A stretch of 64,000 nt of DNA from Adlercreutzia faecimuris (GCF_022669055.1 NZ_JAJMLW010000003.1:455824-519823), one strand, 5' to 3'. Shown: positions 47,122 to 55,604, counted from the first letter of the stretch. The notes: generated from the sequence alone by a model not told the origin. Program-made: numbers and translations.

Positions 47122-47859
47122 ATGCTCTCTGCTCTCGGAATGCTCCTCATCCTGTTCGTCGTCACGTTCCTCTTGGGCTCGATCCCCTGGGGCGTGGTCA
47201 TATCCCGCCTCGTGTTCCACAAGGACATCCGCGACGAGGGCTCGGGCAACATCGGCACCACCAACGCCATGCGCTCGCTCGGCAAGGCCGGCGGCGCGGC
47301 GGTGTTCGTGCTCGACTTCGGCAAGGGCGTCGCGTCGGGGGCGCTCGCCGTCGCGCTGGCGGGCGTGCTCGCGGCCGACTCGGCGGCCACGGGGCTGCCG
47401 CAGGTCACGCCGCTGCTCGCCTTCTGCGGCCTGGACAAGGCCGACGCCGTCATGGACGCCGCGCGCCTGGCCCGCCAGGTGGCGCTGGCCGTCGCCTTCG
47501 CCGGCTGCACGCTCGGGCACATCTTCAGCCCGTGGCTCGGCTGGCGCGGCGGCAAGGGCATCGCGGTGGCCGTGGGCGCGCTGTTCTTCGTGTTCGGGCC
47601 GGTGGGCGCGCTCCTGGAGATCGCCATCTTCGCCGTGCTGGTGCTCGCGACGCGCTATGTCTCGGTCGGCTCGGTGGCGGCGGCGGTGGCCTGCCCGCTG
47701 TTCGCGCTCTACTACTATTGGGGCGACTGGCCGTGCTGGGCCGTCATCACGGCGACGGCGCTCGTGGTGGTGTGGGCGCACCGCGGCAACATCGACAGGC
47801 TGCGCCACGGCACCGAGCGGCGCATCGGCGACAAGAAGAAGGAGCCCGCCGCGGGCTAG
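47122..47859 (+). CDS. plsY: Glycerol-3-phosphate acyltransferase PlsY
   Basis: 245 residues with five or six hydrophobic segments. Acyl-phosphate-dependent acylation of sn-glycerol-3-phosphate, the first step in phospholipid synthesis. Motifs: RDEGSGNIGTTNAMRSLG, LDFGKGVASG, and AGCTLGHIFSPWLGWRGGKGIA (in part), with active-site Ser/Asn/His residues. A 30-residue loop (ADSAATGLPQVTPLLAFCGL region) enlarges it over the common 200-residue form. GAAAGGGAAGG upstream of the ATG. Confidence 0.95.
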   Translation: MLSALGMLLILFVVTFLLGSIPWGVVISRLVFHKDIRDEGSGNIGTTNAMRSLGKAGGAAVFVLDFGKGVASGALAVALAGVLAADSAATGLPQVTPLLAFCGLDKADAVMDAARLARQVALAVAFAGCTLGHIFSPWLGWRGGKGIAVAVGALFFVFGPVGALLEIAIFAVLVLATRYVSVGSVAAAVACPLFALYYYWGDWPCWAVITATALVVVWAHRGNIDRLRHGTERRIGDKKKEPAAG

Positions 47860-47991
47860 CGCGGCGCGGGCGCCGGGCGGGCCTGGGGCAGGTGCCCAGG
47901 CGCCCCGCCTTAGACGCGATCGGGAAGCGGGCGGAGGCGCGGTCGGCGCCGCGAAGCCGCAGGGAAGCGGGCGAGTAAGGAGGCACGCGTC

Positions 47992-48996
47992 ATGAAGATA
48001 GCCGTCATCGGAGCCGGGTCGTGGGGCACGGCGCTCGCGCAGGTGCTGGCGACCAACGGGGCCAACGTGGGCCTGTGGGCGCGCAAGCCCGAGGTCGTGA
48101 AGGCGATCAACGCCGAGCACCGCAACACGCGCTACTTCCCCGACGAGGAGCTCTCGGCGGGCATCGTCGCCACCACCTCCTACCGCGACACGCTCCTGCG
48201 CGCCCGCGGCGTGCTGGTGGTGACGCCCTCGCACCTGCTGCGCGGCGTGGGCCGGGCGCTCGCCGACGTGGTCGACGCCGAGATGCCCGTCCTCATCTGC
48301 TCGAAGGGCGCCGAGGCCGACACCGGGCTGCTCCCCGTGGCCGTCATGGAGCAGGAGCTGGGCAACCGCGACCGCATCGCGGTGCTGTCGGGCCCCAACC
48401 ACGCCGAGGAGGTCATCAAGGGGCAGCCCTCGGCGAGCGTGGTGGCCTGCTCGTCGCCCGAGACGGCCGTCTTCTTCCGCGACGCGCTGGCCAACGACAC
48501 CTTCCGCGCCTACACCTCCGACGACACGGTGGGCGTGGAGCTGTGCGCGGCGTTCAAGAACGTCATCGCCATCGCCGTGGGCGTGAGCTACGGGCTGGGC
48601 TTCGGCGACAACACGGCGGCCATGCTCATCACGCGCGGCCTGGCCGAGATGAGCCGCATGGTGGTGGCCTGCGGCGGCGAGGCGCTCACCTGCATGGGGC
48701 TGGCCGGCGCCGGCGACATGGTGGTCACCTGCATGTCGCGCCACTCGCGCAACCGCCGCTTCGGCGAGGAGTACGTCGTGCGCGGCCGCACCCTGGCCGA
48801 CTTCGAGGCCGACAACCACATGGTGGTCGAGGGCGCGCTGGCCTGCAAGACCCTCGACGTGCTCGCCCGCGAGCACGGGGTCGACCTGCCCATCACCGAC
48901 ACGGTGCGCGCCATCGTGTGGGAGGGCGCCGACCCGCGCGAGGCGGCGCTCCTTCTGGGCGACCGCCCGCTGACCACGGAGTTCTACGGGCTGTAG
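47992..48996 (+). CDS. gpsA: Glycerol-3-phosphate dehydrogenase [NAD(P)+]
   Basis: 334 residues. Makes sn-glycerol-3-phosphate from dihydroxyacetone phosphate for the adjacent PlsY. NAD motif IAVIGAGSWGTALAQVLA, then GLWARKPEVVKAIN, SKGAEADTGLLPV, LSGPNHAEEV, CAAFKNVIAIAVGVSYGLG with the catalytic Lys, and GLAGAGDMVVTCMSRHSRNRRFG (in part). ATG at 47992 after GGAGGC. Confidence 0.97.
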   Translation: MKIAVIGAGSWGTALAQVLATNGANVGLWARKPEVVKAINAEHRNTRYFPDEELSAGIVATTSYRDTLLRARGVLVVTPSHLLRGVGRALADVVDAEMPVLICSKGAEADTGLLPVAVMEQELGNRDRIAVLSGPNHAEEVIKGQPSASVVACSSPETAVFFRDALANDTFRAYTSDDTVGVELCAAFKNVIAIAVGVSYGLGFGDNTAAMLITRGLAEMSRMVVACGGEALTCMGLAGAGDMVVTCMSRHSRNRRFGEEYVVRGRTLADFEADNHMVVEGALACKTLDVLAREHGVDLPITDTVRAIVWEGADPREAALLLGDRPLTTEFYGL

Positions 48997-49237
48997 CGCC
49001 CCCGTGCCCGGGCCGCGCGGCCGCGTGTGGCGCCCCGTCGCGCTGCGCGTCCGCTCGCGCGGCGCCCCGCGTCATGCTGCGCGCCTCGCGCCGACCCCGC
49101 CTCGCCCGAGGCGCCCCGCGCGGCCGCTCGCGACCCCGCGCACCCCAGGTTTCGCGCCAGCAACGAAAGCCATACGCGACCGTGAAAAACGCCTCCGTGC
49201 CCGGCGCGGGGGCGTTTTGGCGCTCTATGCTGGCGTC

Positions 49238-49452
49238 AGCCAGAAGGGAGGGGCCCAGCGAGGGCCTGGCGGCGAGGGCCGCGCCTCCCGGACGACCTTG
49301 ACAACCCAAGAGGCCGACTGTCTCGTCTCCTGCGTGAACCCTCCTCTCTCTCAATCCTGCAGTTGACCTCATGCATGCGCACGTTTCCCCCTTCTCCTCC
49401 GTGCGTATTGGAAGCCGCCCCGGACCCCCCATCCGGGGCGGCCCTTTTTTTT
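49238..49452 (+). ncRNA. Candidate small RNA ending in an orphan terminator
   Basis: A transcript starting after TATGCT (near 49227) would be about 215 bases and end at the perfect terminator at 49414-49452. AGAAGGGAGGGG near its 5' end can pair with CCCCCTTCT near 49386-49395, giving a long closing stem. No open frame of interest and no known RNA family was recognised; the terminator could alternatively end the gpsA transcript 415 bases upstream. Confidence 0.3.
49414..49452 (+). terminator. Strong Rho-independent terminator without a nearby gene
   Basis: GCCGCCCCGGA/TCCGGGGCGGC perfect 11-bp stem, 7-base loop, and eight consecutive T. Confidence 0.93.
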
Positions 49453-49463
49453 GCCCGCGTTCC

Positions 49464-49608
49464 GGGATTCCTGGCCGTTTTCGCCACGAATTCCGCATCG
49501 TCGCCCGCCAGATCCGCCCCGACGGGGCCTGATCCTGCGTAATTCGCGCCCAAAGCGGCCATCTGGCGCGGAGACCTGCGTAATTCATGGCAAAAGCGGC
49601 CAGGAATC
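49464..49608. repeat. Inverted repeat B, same family as repeat A
   Basis: Left arm from 49464 (GGGATTCCTGGCCGTTTTCG), right arm 49578-49608 (TAATTCATGGCAAAAGCGGC within it), plus a partial third copy near 49531-49565 (TAATTCGCGCCCAAAGCGGC). Arm sequences match those at 40956-41119 apart from a few substitutions. Confidence 0.82.
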
Positions 49609-49614
49609 TTGTCG

Positions 49615-49875
49615 GGGGGAAGGGAAAGGAAAGGGGGGAAGAGAGGGAGAGGAAGAAGGAGGGGAGGGGCAAGAAGAAAGAAGGGAGAAGTGGGAAGTGG
49701 GGAGCGGGGAGTGGGGATTCGAGGGGGCGAGGGAAGGAGAGGGGATCTGGATGGGGGCGCGGAAGAGGAGGGAGGGGAGGGAGGGGAGGGAGGGGGGTGG
49801 GAGAGGGGATGCGGGAGGGTTGGGGGAAGGAAGGGAAGGAAAGGGGAGGGGGGAATCCGGGGAGGTCGCGAGGGG
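49615..49875 (+). repeat. Purine-rich (G/A) tract with G-quadruplex motifs
   Basis: About 260 bases, more than 90% purine on the plus strand, made of irregular GGGA/GGGGA/GAAGG units without a fixed period. The section at 49770-49801 has many G3-G6 runs separated by single A, a strong quadruplex pattern. It lies 20 bases beyond the 3' end of ogt. Confidence 0.9.
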
Positions 49876-49892
49876 GTGCCGCCCGCCTGGCG

Positions 49893-50375
49893 CTACTCGG
49901 CGGCCAGCGCGCGGCGCTCGAGCTTGAGGCAGGCCTCGCGCATGCGGGCGGCGCGGCCGGCGCCGGGGGTGCGCCCTCCCGCGCCCACCACGCGGTGGCA
50001 CGGGACGAGCACGGCGGCGGGGTTCGCGCGCACGGCGGCGCCCACCAGGCGGTAGGACGCGGGCGAGCCGATGGCCGCGGCGATGTCGGCGGCGGTGCGC
50101 GTCTGACCGTAGGGGATCGCGCGCAGGGCGCGCCACACGCGCTGCTGGAAGTCGGTGCCGGCGGGCGCGACGGGCACCGAGAAGGCGCGGCGTTTGCCGG
50201 CCAGGTACTCCATGAGCTCGGTGGCGCAGCGGTTGGTGAGGTCGGTGGGACGGCACGGCCCGGGCAGCGCCGCCTCGCCCAGGACGACGGCGGTGACGGC
50301 GCGCCGCGTGGCCCCGATGGTGACGGGCCCGTAGGGGGTGCGGTAGAGGTAGTGGGTCTGCGCGGGGTCGGCCAC
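49893..50375 (-). CDS. ogt: Methylated-DNA--protein-cysteine methyltransferase
   Basis: 160 residues. Suicide repair of O6-alkylguanine. The active-site PCHRVVGAGG, preceded by the DNA-binding helix-turn-helix (FQQRVWRALRAIPYGQTRTAADIAAAIGSP, in part) and the NPAAVLVPC strand. GTG at 50375 with GGAAGGAG upstream. Divergent from rpe. The stop is followed by a polypurine tract with no terminator. Confidence 0.95.
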   Translation of the reverse strand: MADPAQTHYLYRTPYGPVTIGATRRAVTAVVLGEAALPGPCRPTDLTNRCATELMEYLAGKRRAFSVPVAPAGTDFQQRVWRALRAIPYGQTRTAADIAAAIGSPASYRLVGAAVRANPAAVLVPCHRVVGAGGRTPGAGRAARMREACLKLERRALAAE

Positions 50376-50734
50376 GGCGCTCCTTCCTGTCCGGCGCGTG
50401 GCCCCATTATAGCCCCGGCGCCGCAGCGGGCCGCCCGGCGCGCCCGCCGGGCCCGGGGCGCGCGGCCGCGGGAGGCCACCCGCCCCGCGTCCCTCGTCCC
50501 CCGCCCCGCCCCCGCACCTCCTGTCCCGCCCGCGCCCCGCCCCGCCCCGCCCCCCCGCGCGCGCCTGCTTCGAGCGGCACGCGCCTGCCGCCCGCCGTCC
50601 CGCCCGCCTTCCGCGTTGCGCCCCGTCAACGGGGGCGCCGGGCGCGGCGGCGTTGCGCTAGAATGGGAACCCGCTGATGGAAGCGCAGACGCGGCCGCCC
50701 GCATCGCCCGCGCTGCCCGACCCGAGGGAGCCCC
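50376..50734. other. ogt-rpe divergent region with quadruplex-forming C/G runs
   Basis: No gene. Extremely C-rich on the plus strand; CCCCG repeats at 50535-50556 give four G4 runs with one-base loops on the minus strand. A -10-like TAGAAT (50659-50664) with a preceding TTGCGC overlaps the likely rpe promoter. Confidence 0.7.
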
Positions 50735-51439
50735 ATGTTCCAACCTGTCAAGATCGCGCCGTCCATCCTGTCGGCCAACTTCATGAACCTGCGCGCCGAC
50801 ATCGCCGCCATCGAGGAGGCCGGCGCCGGCTACGTGCACGTCGACGTTATGGACGGCCACTTCGTGCCCAACCTCACCATGGGCGTGCCGCTGCTCAAGC
50901 AGCTGTCGCGCGCGACCGAGCTGCCCATGGACGTGCACCTCATGATCGCCAACCCGCTCGAGCAGATCCCCTGGTTCGTCGACGCGGGCGCCGACTCGAT
51001 CACCGTGCACGCCGAGGCCCTCGGGGTCGACGAGCTCGTCCGCGCGGTGGCGCTCATCCGCGAGTCGGGCTGCGCGCCCGCGGTGTCCGTGAAGCCGGGC
51101 ACGCCCGTCGAGGCGCTGCTGCCGGTGCTCGGCGAGGTGGACATGGTGCTCGTCATGAGCGTGGAGCCCGGGTTCTCGGGCCAGAGCTACATCGCCGGCA
51201 GCGAGGGAAAGGTGGCCCAGGTGGTCGCCGCGTCCCGGGCCCTCGGCGTGGCGCCGCTCATCCAGGTGGACGGCGGCATCGGGCCGGCCACGGCGCCGCT
51301 CGTGGCCGCCGCCGGCGCCGACGTGCTGGTCTGCGGCAACGCGGTGTTCGCCGCTGACGACCCGGGTGCCGCCCTGCGCGAGGTGGCCGCGGCCGCCGAC
51401 GCCGCGCGGTTGGCCGCTCTCGCGGCGGCGGGGGCGTAG
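50735..51439 (+). CDS. rpe: Ribulose-phosphate 3-epimerase
   Basis: 234 residues, TIM barrel. Interconverts ribulose-5-phosphate and xylulose-5-phosphate. Motifs IAPSILSANFMNL, YVHVDVMDGHFVPNLTMG (catalytic Asp, metal His), MDVHLMI, SVEPGFSGQ and QVDGGIGPAT. ATG at 50735 after GAGGGAG. The cysteine desulfurase gene starts 4 bases after the stop, so the two are co-transcribed. Confidence 0.97.
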   Translation: MFQPVKIAPSILSANFMNLRADIAAIEEAGAGYVHVDVMDGHFVPNLTMGVPLLKQLSRATELPMDVHLMIANPLEQIPWFVDAGADSITVHAEALGVDELVRAVALIRESGCAPAVSVKPGTPVEALLPVLGEVDMVLVMSVEPGFSGQSYIAGSEGKVAQVVAASRALGVAPLIQVDGGIGPATAPLVAAAGADVLVCGNAVFAADDPGAALREVAAAADAARLAALAAAGA

Positions 51440-51443
51440 CGCC

Positions 51444-52658
51444 GTGGCCGCCGCCGCGCCCGTCGCCGACGGGTCCTACGCCTACCTGGACTACGCCGCC
51501 ACCGCGCCGCTTTGCGAGGAGGCCGCCGCGGCCATGGCGCCCTACCAAGAGCCCGGCCGCGCGAACATCGCCTGCGGGGGCAACGCCAACTCGCTCCACG
51601 GCCCGGGCCGCGCCGCCTTCGCCGCCCTGGAGGAGGCCCGGCGCGCGCTGGCCGGCGCGCTCGGCGCCCGGCGCCCCTCCGAGGTCATCCTCACCTCCGG
51701 CGCCACCGAGGCCGACAACGCGGCCATCCTCGGCCTGGCCGAGGGCGCGCGCGAGGTCTACCGCCGCGCCGGGAAGGGCGACGTCACGCCCCACGTCATC
51801 GTTTCGGCCATCGAGCACGACGCGGTGCTCGCGCCCGCCAAGCGCCTGGAGGCCCTCGGCTTCGAGGTGACCCGCCTGCGCCCCGACGCCTCGGGCTTCG
51901 TCGAGGTGCGCGCGCTCGAGGAGGCGCTCACGCCGCATACCGTCCTCGTGTCGGTGCAGGCCGCCAACTCCGAGGTGGGCAGCATCCAGCCCATCGCCCA
52001 GCTCGCCGCCTGCGCCCACGAGGCGGGCGCGCTCTTCCACACCGACGCCGTCCAGGCGCTGGGGAAGGCGCCCGTCGACGTGGGAGCGCTCGACGTGGAC
52101 GCGGCCTCGTTCTCAGCCCACAAGATCGGCGGCCCCAAGGGCGTGGGCGCCCTGTACCTGCGCGCCCGCACGCCGTTTGCGCCCTTCCTGCTGGGCGGCG
52201 GCCAGGAATCCGGCCTGCGCAGCGGCACGCAGAACGTGGCCGGCATCGCGGGCTTCGCGGCCGCGGCGGTGGCGGCCCAGTCCTCGATGGAGGACGAGGC
52301 GGCCCGCCTGCGCGTCCTGCGCGACCGGCTCTACGCCGGGCTCACGGCGTTGGGGCCCGTCGAGGCCACGGTGGACGTGGCGCCGGGGAGTCGCGACTTC
52401 CTGCCCAACGTCGTGCACGTGCTCGTCGACGGCTACGAGAGCCAGACGCTCATCCTGCGCCTGGACATGCTGGGCTTCGGCGTGTCGGGCGGCTCGGCCT
52501 GCTCGTCGCACTCGCTCGAGCCGAGCCACGTGCTGCGTGCCATGGGCGTGCCGGCCGACCGGGCCCAGGGCGCCCTGCGGGTGTCGATGGGCCGCTACAC
52601 CACCGAGTCCGACGTCGAGGGGCTCCTGGCCGCCATGGCCCGGGCGCTCGACTGGTAG
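51444..52658 (+). CDS. Cysteine desulfurase (NifS/IscS-like aminotransferase)
   Basis: 404 residues; GTG at 51444 chosen because it follows the rpe stop directly. PLP fold-type I enzyme that removes sulfur from cysteine for Fe-S clusters or tRNA thiolation. Motifs: YLDYAATAPL, TSGATEADNAAILG, AIEHDAVLAPAKRLE, FHTDAVQALGK, the PLP-lysine SFSAHKIGGPKGVGALY and the active-Cys loop SGGSACSSHSLEPSHVL. No IscU-like scaffold is adjacent; the next gene is a PHP phosphatase. Confidence 0.93.
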   Translation: MAAAAPVADGSYAYLDYAATAPLCEEAAAAMAPYQEPGRANIACGGNANSLHGPGRAAFAALEEARRALAGALGARRPSEVILTSGATEADNAAILGLAEGAREVYRRAGKGDVTPHVIVSAIEHDAVLAPAKRLEALGFEVTRLRPDASGFVEVRALEEALTPHTVLVSVQAANSEVGSIQPIAQLAACAHEAGALFHTDAVQALGKAPVDVGALDVDAASFSAHKIGGPKGVGALYLRARTPFAPFLLGGGQESGLRSGTQNVAGIAGFAAAAVAAQSSMEDEAARLRVLRDRLYAGLTALGPVEATVDVAPGSRDFLPNVVHVLVDGYESQTLILRLDMLGFGVSGGSACSSHSLEPSHVLRAMGVPADRAQGALRVSMGRYTTESDVEGLLAAMARALDW

Positions 52659-52695
52659 GAGGGCGGGTCCGCCGGCGGGGGCCGGGCGGGCCCGG

Positions 52696-52808
52696 GGAAG
52701 ACGCGCCGCGCGCCCGAGGAGGCGTGGCGGCAGGAAGAGGACGCCGCGCGCCCTGGGCGGCGGCGGGAGGAGAGGACGCGTCGCGCGCTCCGGGGCGGCG
52801 GCGGGAAG
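52696..52808 (+). repeat. Three tandem ~37-base GC-rich repeats
   Basis: Imperfect units of the type GAAGAGGACGC, CGCGCGC, then GGCGGCGGCGGGAG, starting near 52696, 52733 and 52769 in the gap between the desulfurase and PHP genes. Confidence 0.6.
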
Positions 52809-52819
52809 GGACTGGAACG

Positions 52820-53635
52820 TTGGAGCTCGTCAACACGCACTGCCACTCGCGCTACTGCGGCCACGGGGCCGGCGAGGTGGCCGACTACGCCCGCGCGGCC
52901 GAGGCCGCCGGCATCGCCACGCTCGCCTTCACCGAGCACTTCCCGCTCTCGGCCGCCCTCGACCCCGACGGCTACCTGTCGGTGCCCGCCGCCGACATCC
53001 CCGCCTACCTGGCCGCCGTCGAGCAGGCGCGGGCCGACCATCCCGCCCTCGACATCATCTGCGGCTGCGAGCTGGACTACCTGGGCCCCGACGAGGACCG
53101 CGGCCTCACCGCGGACGACCTGGCCCCCTTCGAGCTCATCTTGGGCTCGGTGCACTTCGTGGACGCCTGGCCCTTCGACGACCCGGCCCAGCGCGGCGCC
53201 TGGGACGAGCCGGGGGCGCCCGACCGCATCTGGCGGCGCTACGTCGAGCTGTGGTGCCAGGCCGCGTCCGACCCTGCCCAGCCCTTCCACGTCATGAGCC
53301 ACCCCGACCTGGCCAAGAAGTTCGGCTTCATGCCCTCCTTCGACCCCGCGCCCCTCTACGGGGCCATGGCCGAGGCCGCCGCCGCGGGCGGGCGCATGGT
53401 GGAGGTGAACACGTCGGGGAGCTACTACGCCTGCGCCGAGATGTTCCCGGCCCCGGCGCTCCTGGCCGCGTTCCGCCGCGCCGGCGCGCCCTGCACCGTG
53501 GGCACCGACGCCCACGACCCGGCCAACGTCGCCCGCGACATCGAGCGCGGCTACGCCCTCATGGCCGCCGCCGGTTACCGCTGCGTAACGGTTCCCACCA
53601 GGTCGGGCGACCGCCGCGAGGTGCCGCTGGCCTAG
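52820..53635 (+). CDS. PHP-domain phosphatase, histidinol-phosphatase (HisJ/HisK) type
   Basis: 271 residues; TTG at 52820 (GGGAAGGG upstream) is the only start directly before the domain. Metal-binding motifs of the PHP fold in order: NTHCHSRYCGHG, AFTEHFPL, GCELDYLG, LGSVHFVD, VMSHPDLAKK and VGTDAHDP. This fits histidinol-phosphate phosphatase of the final steps of histidine synthesis, but no other his genes are near, so the substrate is not certain. Confidence 0.85.
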   Translation: MELVNTHCHSRYCGHGAGEVADYARAAEAAGIATLAFTEHFPLSAALDPDGYLSVPAADIPAYLAAVEQARADHPALDIICGCELDYLGPDEDRGLTADDLAPFELILGSVHFVDAWPFDDPAQRGAWDEPGAPDRIWRRYVELWCQAASDPAQPFHVMSHPDLAKKFGFMPSFDPAPLYGAMAEAAAAGGRMVEVNTSGSYYACAEMFPAPALLAAFRRAGAPCTVGTDAHDPANVARDIERGYALMAAAGYRCVTVPTRSGDRREVPLA

Positions 53636-53757
53636 GGGGCCCGCGCGGCGTATCGTGGGAATCCTGTAGGGCCGCGCGCGGCGCCCCCGCCGGGCCGCCG
53701 CCGTGCGCTATGGTTTGCCCGAGAAGGCACGCGAACGATGGGAAGAGGCTGATCGAC

Positions 53758-54696
53758 ATGGCGTTTTTCACCCGCAGGGACAAGGATGCGACCGACGGCG
53801 CCGCCCGCGCGGCCGGTGATGCCGGGGCGCTGGCGGAGCGGCCGTCCGGCGCGCTGGCCAAGCAGGGCTTCGCGATGACCGTGGGCGGGCTGGAGTCGGC
53901 GCTGCTCAGGGAGTTCCCGGCCGCCGACGCCGAGAGCTGGGATCGCACCGGCGTGCTGGTGGGGGAGCGGGCACTGCCCGTGCGGAAGGTGGCCGTGGCC
54001 CTCGACCCGACGGTGGCCGCCATCCACGAGGCCGCGCGCGACGGCGCCAACGTGCTCGTCACGCACCACCCCGCCTTCCTCGCCGCTCCCGATGCCTTCG
54101 CGCCGGAGGCGTCGGATGCGCTCTGCCCCGGGGCGGGCGTGTGGGCCGCCATCCAGTCGCAGGTGGCGCTCATGGACTTCCACACCGCGCTCGACGTGAG
54201 CCCGCGGGCGGCCCGGGTGCTGCCCGGCATGCTGGGGCTCGCCCCCAAGGGCGCGTTCCTCGAGCCGCTGGCCGGCTCCAAGCGCAAGGGCTACGGCCAG
54301 GTGTGTGCCGTGCGCGCCGCCGGCGAGGAGCCCGAGACGCTCGGCCGCCTGGCCGCGCGCTGCACGTCGGTCTTCGGGCGCCAGCCCCGCGTGTGGGGCG
54401 ACTTCGATGCGCCCGTGCGCACGGCGGCCACGGCCACCGGCTCGGCCGGCTCGCTCGGCCGCGCGGCGCTCGCCCAGGGCGTCGACTGCCTCATCTGCGG
54501 CGAGGTGAAGTACCACGAGGCGCTGGCGCTGGCCGGCGCGGGGCTGGCCGTCATCGAGCTGGGCCACGACGTGAGCGAGCTGCCGCTCGTGGCGGTCCTG
54601 GCCGAGGCGCTGCTCAAGGCGGGCGTGCCCGACGACCGCGTCATCGTCATCGACCAGGCTGACAACTGGGCCTACCCCGAGGCCATCCGCATCTAG
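53758..54696 (+). CDS. Nif3-like (DUF34/YbgI) dinuclear metal protein
   Basis: 312 residues. Family motifs: WDRTGVLVG, VAVALDPTVAAIHEA, NVLVTHHPAF (metal His pair), MDFHTALDV, LICGEVKYHEAL and IELGHDVSE. An unrelated 40-residue charged N-terminus precedes the domain, so a later start is possible, though GAAGAGG lies 9 bases before the ATG at 53758. It may be a GTP cyclohydrolase-like or metal-handling protein; function unresolved. The zinc-ribbon gene downstream is its usual neighbour. Confidence 0.9.
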   Translation: MAFFTRRDKDATDGAARAAGDAGALAERPSGALAKQGFAMTVGGLESALLREFPAADAESWDRTGVLVGERALPVRKVAVALDPTVAAIHEAARDGANVLVTHHPAFLAAPDAFAPEASDALCPGAGVWAAIQSQVALMDFHTALDVSPRAARVLPGMLGLAPKGAFLEPLAGSKRKGYGQVCAVRAAGEEPETLGRLAARCTSVFGRQPRVWGDFDAPVRTAATATGSAGSLGRAALAQGVDCLICGEVKYHEALALAGAGLAVIELGHDVSELPLVAVLAEALLKAGVPDDRVIVIDQADNWAYPEAIRI

Positions 54697-54746
54697 CGCC
54701 GCGGCCCGCGCACGGCCGACGTTAAATGCCGGAAAAAACTCCCCAT

Positions 54747-54769
54747 CGACCCCGCCCGAGGCGGGGTCG
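54747..54769. terminator. Hairpin between Nif3-like and zinc-ribbon genes
   Basis: Perfect CGACCCCGCC-CGA-GGCGGGGTCG hairpin 50 bases after the Nif3 stop and 5 bases before a -10-like TATCAT (54775-54780). It lacks a T-run on the plus strand; an operator role for the next gene is equally possible. Confidence 0.4.
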
Positions 54770-54827
54770 AGCATTATCATGGGGTCAGACACGCCGAGGA
54801 GCGCCGCTGACGAAAGGATGGGACCTT

Positions 54828-55547
54828 ATGCAGGTTTCACGGGACGACCTGGCCGCCCTGCTCCAGATCCAGCAGATCGACCTGGAGATCATGCGCCAGA
54901 CCAAGCAGCTCGAGGAACTACCCCAGCGCGAGGCCATCCTGGCGACGCGCCAGAAGCGCGAGTCGATCGAGGCCAAGCGCGCCCAGGTCGAGGGCCTGCA
55001 GAGGGAGGCGCGCAAGAAGATCACGCGCATCACCGACGAGGACGCGTCGCTCGCCAAGAAGGAGACGGGCGTCCAGGCGGCCATCGAGGCGGCCCACGGC
55101 GACTTCCGCAACGCCGAGGCGCGCACCAAGGAGCTGGCCGGCATCGCCAAGCGCCGCGCGACCCTGGCCGCCGACCACGACGCCGCCGCCGACGAGCTGG
55201 CCAAGATCGACGGGCTCGCGGCCCAGATCGCCCGCGCCCTCGACGAGCTGGACGCCCAGGAGCGCTCGCTCGTCGAGTCGTTCCAGCGCGAGGGCGGCTC
55301 GCTCAAGAACACCATCGCCCAGATGCAGGCCCAGCGCGCCGCGGCCGCCGCGTCCTGCTCGCCCGAGGTGCTCGACCTCTACGACCGGGCCGCGGCGCGG
55401 TCCGGCGGCGTGGCCGTGGGGCGCCTCGACGGCAACCGCTGCGGCACCTGCCGCGCCGTCATCGAGGGCGGCCGCCTCATCGACCTCAAGGCCCAGGCGC
55501 CGCTCGGCACCTGCCCGGCCTGCAAGCGCCTCCTCATCATCGCCTAG
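54828..55547 (+). CDS. Coiled-coil zinc-ribbon protein (C4-type, CT398-like)
   Basis: 239 residues; ATG at 54828 after GAAAGGATGGGA. Residues 5-170 are a long antiparallel coiled coil (LLQIQQIDLEIMRQTKQLEE and several Lys/Glu/Ala heptads). The C-terminus is a four-cysteine zinc ribbon, CGTC and CPAC about 25 residues apart, matching the family found next to Nif3-like genes in many bacteria. A nucleic-acid or protein scaffold role is assumed; no enzymatic motif is seen. Confidence 0.9.
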   Translation: MQVSRDDLAALLQIQQIDLEIMRQTKQLEELPQREAILATRQKRESIEAKRAQVEGLQREARKKITRITDEDASLAKKETGVQAAIEAAHGDFRNAEARTKELAGIAKRRATLAADHDAAADELAKIDGLAAQIARALDELDAQERSLVESFQREGGSLKNTIAQMQAQRAAAAASCSPEVLDLYDRAAARSGGVAVGRLDGNRCGTCRAVIEGGRLIDLKAQAPLGTCPACKRLLIIA

Positions 55548-55604
55548 CGCCGCGCGTCCCGCCCGCCGCGCGAGCGCGAGACGGGCGAGGCGCGCGCCAA
55601 ACGC

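Larger units (their letters stand above)
48997..49892. other. Non-coding region between gpsA and ogt
   Basis: About 900 bases without a credible gene. It holds an isolated strong terminator (49414-49452), a three-part inverted repeat (49464-49608) and a 260-base purine-rich tract (49615-49875). A -10-like TATGCT lies near 49227-49232, and the stretch from there to the terminator could be a small RNA. Confidence 0.75.

Noticed and set aside
49238..49452. Assignment of the candidate transcript as 6S RNA, SRP RNA or tmRNA
   Set aside because: None of the conserved cores of these RNAs could be seen; only an uncharacterised candidate is reported.
49587..50055. Open frames across the polypurine tract (Gly/Lys/Glu/Arg-rich)
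   Set aside because: They arise from purine-only codons and have no start context or domain; the tract is non-coding.
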